The notes under the pieces were generated by a model. The model saw only the letters and a program-made list of their open reading frames with translations. It searched no databases and was not told where the DNA came from. The translations under genes were made by a program, and so were the position numbers. From the NCBI GenBank assembly GCA_035565975.1, contig DATMRT010000028.1, positions 1 through 32,667 on the forward strand: a stretch of 32,667 nt of DNA, in the 5' to 3' direction. This document shows, piece by piece, positions 31,155 to 32,667 of this stretch. Within the stretch, counting starts at the first letter, position 1. Each line of letters starts with the position of its first letter. The stretch is from Ga0077530 sp035565975 (GTDB lineage Bacteria; Pseudomonadota; Alphaproteobacteria; Rhizobiales; Hyphomicrobiaceae).

Positions 31155-32667
31155 ATGTCGAGCGAGATGAACGGGGCTGAAAGCCTGGTGCGAACACTGA
31201 TTGCGGGCGACGTGACCGTCTGCTTCACCAATCCGGGCACATCGGAGATGCACTTCGTCGCAGCCCTCGACAAGGTGCCGGGCATGCGGTGCGTGCTCGG
31301 ACTCTTCGAAGGCGTCGTGACCGGTGCGGCGGACGGCTACTACCGCATGCTGGACAAGCCGGCATCGACCTTGCTGCACCTCGGCCCCGGCCTCGCAAAT
31401 GGCCTCGCCAATCTCCACAATGCCAAGAAAGCGAGCTCCGGCATCGTCAACATCGTCGGCGAACACGCGACCTATCACATCGCCCACGATGCGCCCCTCA
31501 CGTCCGATATCGAGGGCGTGGCGCGGCCCATGTCGCACTGGGTGAAGACCTCGCCGACCTCCGCAGGCATCGCTGCCGATGGTGCGCTCGCCATCGAAGC
31601 GGCACGCCAGACGCCGGGCCAGATCGCGACGTTGATATTGCCGGCCGACACCGCATGGGGACCCGCGAACGGCATCGCCGAAACGGCGCCGCGCACGGCA
31701 CCGCCCAAGGTCTCGGCCGATGCCGTCAAGGCTGCCGCCGAGATGCTGCGCAAGAGCCCCAAGGCCACGTTGCTTATGGGCGGCGCGGCGCTGCGCGCGC
31801 GTCCGCTCGAGCTTGCCGGCCGCATTGCTGCGAAGACCGGTTGCGGCATTCTCACCGAGGGCGCCAACACGCGCCTCGAGCGCGGCGCGGGCCGTGTTCA
31901 GGTCAACCGCATTCCTTATGTCGTCGATCAGGCCCTCAAGGTGATGGAGGCCGCTGGCAATCTCGTGCTCGTCGGCGCGCGCGAGCCCGTCGCCTTCTTC
32001 GCCTATCCGAACAAGCCGAGCCTGCTCATGCCCAAGGATGCGCGCTCGACAAAGCTCGCCGGCATCGAGGACGACATGGAGGCCGCACTCGAGGCGCTGG
32101 CCATTGAGCTCGACGCCATCAACATGCCGCCGGCCGGCGTCGCGGCGCCGCGCCGTCCGGCGCTGCCGACAGGGCCAATCGGGCCGGGGCCAATCGCCTC
32201 GATTCTCGGCGCGAAAATTCCCGAGAACGCGATCGTTGTCGACGAGAGCGTGACCACGGGGCGGGAGTTCTTTCCGGAGACGGCGGGCGCGCCACCCCAT
32301 AGCTGGATCAACAATCGCGGCGGCTCGATCGGCTATGCCTTGCCGGTGGCCATCGGCGCCGCTGTTGCCTGCCCTGACCGCAAAGTGATGGCGCTGGTCG
32401 GCGACGGCAGCGCCATGTACACAATCCAGTCGCTCTGGACGATGGCACGCGAAGGCCTCGATGTGACGGTGCTCATCTTCGCCAACGGCACCTACAATAT
32501 CCTGCGCGGCGAGCTGACCAACGTCGGCGTGCGCAATCCCGGGCCACGCGCTGTGAACATGCTGACGATCGGCAATCCCGCCATCGATTGGGTGCATATG
32601 GCGCGTAGCATGGGTGTCGAGGCGTCCCGTGCCAAGGATTGCACCGAGCTCGCGAAGTCGCTCGACG
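31155..32667 (+). CDS. Thiamine-diphosphate-dependent enzyme (acetolactate synthase large subunit-like), 3'-truncated by window edge
   Basis: At least 504 residues of a TPP enzyme with the PYR/central/PP domain order of the acetolactate synthase/benzoylformate decarboxylase superfamily. It begins MSSEMNGAESLVRTLIAGDV. The catalytic Glu is Glu52 (LFEGVVTGAADGY), and the PP-domain Mg-TPP motif runs from GDG at 416-418 to FANGTYN with Asn444. The central domain is TLLMGGAALRARP, then NLVLVGAREPVAFFAYP. The family is usually about 515 residues, so only a short C-terminus is missing. ATG 31155 has GGGAG about 12 bases upstream; in-frame ATGs at 31131 and 31167 are alternatives. The lack of a nearby small regulatory subunit argues for a catabolic 2-oxoacid decarboxylase or lyase and against branched-chain amino acid synthesis. 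Confidence 0.9.
   Translation, partial: MSSEMNGAESLVRTLIAGDVTVCFTNPGTSEMHFVAALDKVPGMRCVLGLFEGVVTGAADGYYRMLDKPASTLLHLGPGLANGLANLHNAKKASSGIVNIVGEHATYHIAHDAPLTSDIEGVARPMSHWVKTSPTSAGIAADGALAIEAARQTPGQIATLILPADTAWGPANGIAETAPRTAPPKVSADAVKAAAEMLRKSPKATLLMGGAALRARPLELAGRIAAKTGCGILTEGANTRLERGAGRVQVNRIPYVVDQALKVMEAAGNLVLVGAREPVAFFAYPNKPSLLMPKDARSTKLAGIEDDMEAALEALAIELDAINMPPAGVAAPRRPALPTGPIGPGPIASILGAKIPENAIVVDESVTTGREFFPETAGAPPHSWINNRGGSIGYALPVAIGAAVACPDRKVMALVGDGSAMYTIQSLWTMAREGLDVTVLIFANGTYNILRGELTNVGVRNPGPRAVNMLTIGNPAIDWVHMARSMGVEASRAKDCTELAKSLD

Noticed and set aside
30933..32597. 554-codon minus-strand frame under the thiamine-diphosphate enzyme gene
   Set aside because: The plus strand carries TPP-enzyme motifs throughout and simply lacks a stop because the window ends.
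1..32667. tRNA genes, CRISPR arrays, insertion sequences, phage or attachment sites
   Set aside because: No cloverleaf-like segment, spaced direct repeats, transposase or integrase motif was noticed by eye in the gaps or coding regions.

Overview
This GC-rich window with dense, mostly intact genes looks like a chromosome segment of an alphaproteobacterium, probably of the order Hyphomicrobiales (Rhizobiales). The basis is gene content: two luciferase-like flavin oxidoreductases, M24 peptidase, group III truncated haemoglobin, BTAD/TolB/TPR regulator, and a metal ABC operon with a Fur-family box of the type known from that order. No rRNA, tRNA, CRISPR array, insertion sequence or phage gene was seen. 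The first and last genes are cut by the window edges.

Layout. 1-3051: 3' part of an RND efflux permease. 3085-7726 (minus): luciferase-like oxidoreductase, alpha/beta hydrolase, cysteine synthase, a secreted cupin and a class I methyltransferase. 7837-9906 (plus): a large regulator (winged helix + BTAD, TolB-like domain, TPRs) divergent from the methyltransferase-cupin pair. 10040-11230: M24 creatinase/prolidase-like peptidase, converging on a minus pair (class C beta-lactamase-like serine hydrolase, then acyl-CoA-dehydrogenase-fold flavoprotein). 13827-15024 (minus): truncated haemoglobin and a TetR repressor. The TetR gene diverges from an RND efflux operon (15614-20170, adaptor + permease, no outer-membrane channel) across a region with a 12-bp perfect palindrome and an unlisted 54-residue ORF. 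A strong terminator closes the operon.

20299-24415 (plus): a four-gene TroA/SitA-like metal ABC transporter operon (binding protein, ATPase, two permeases) behind a promoter whose start region carries a 19-bp Fur-family dyad. The first permease has an extra cytoplasmic C-terminal winged-helix/DtxR-like domain. 24425-27127 (minus): a 3-hydroxyisobutyrate-dehydrogenase-family enzyme and a secreted OmpA-family protein with an Arg/Pro-rich repeat segment. 27401-28492 (plus): a second luciferase-like oxidoreductase.

The most unusual gene is 28535-30793 (minus): one open reading frame joining a signal peptide, a type I periplasmic binding protein domain (LivJ/LivK-like), and a complete pentameric ligand-gated ion channel (Cys-loop/Pro-loop superfamily extracellular domain plus four membrane segments). 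It is divergent from a thiamine-diphosphate enzyme of the acetolactate synthase/benzoylformate decarboxylase superfamily (31155 to the window end). All functional statements come from motif reading and family knowledge; no search was run.
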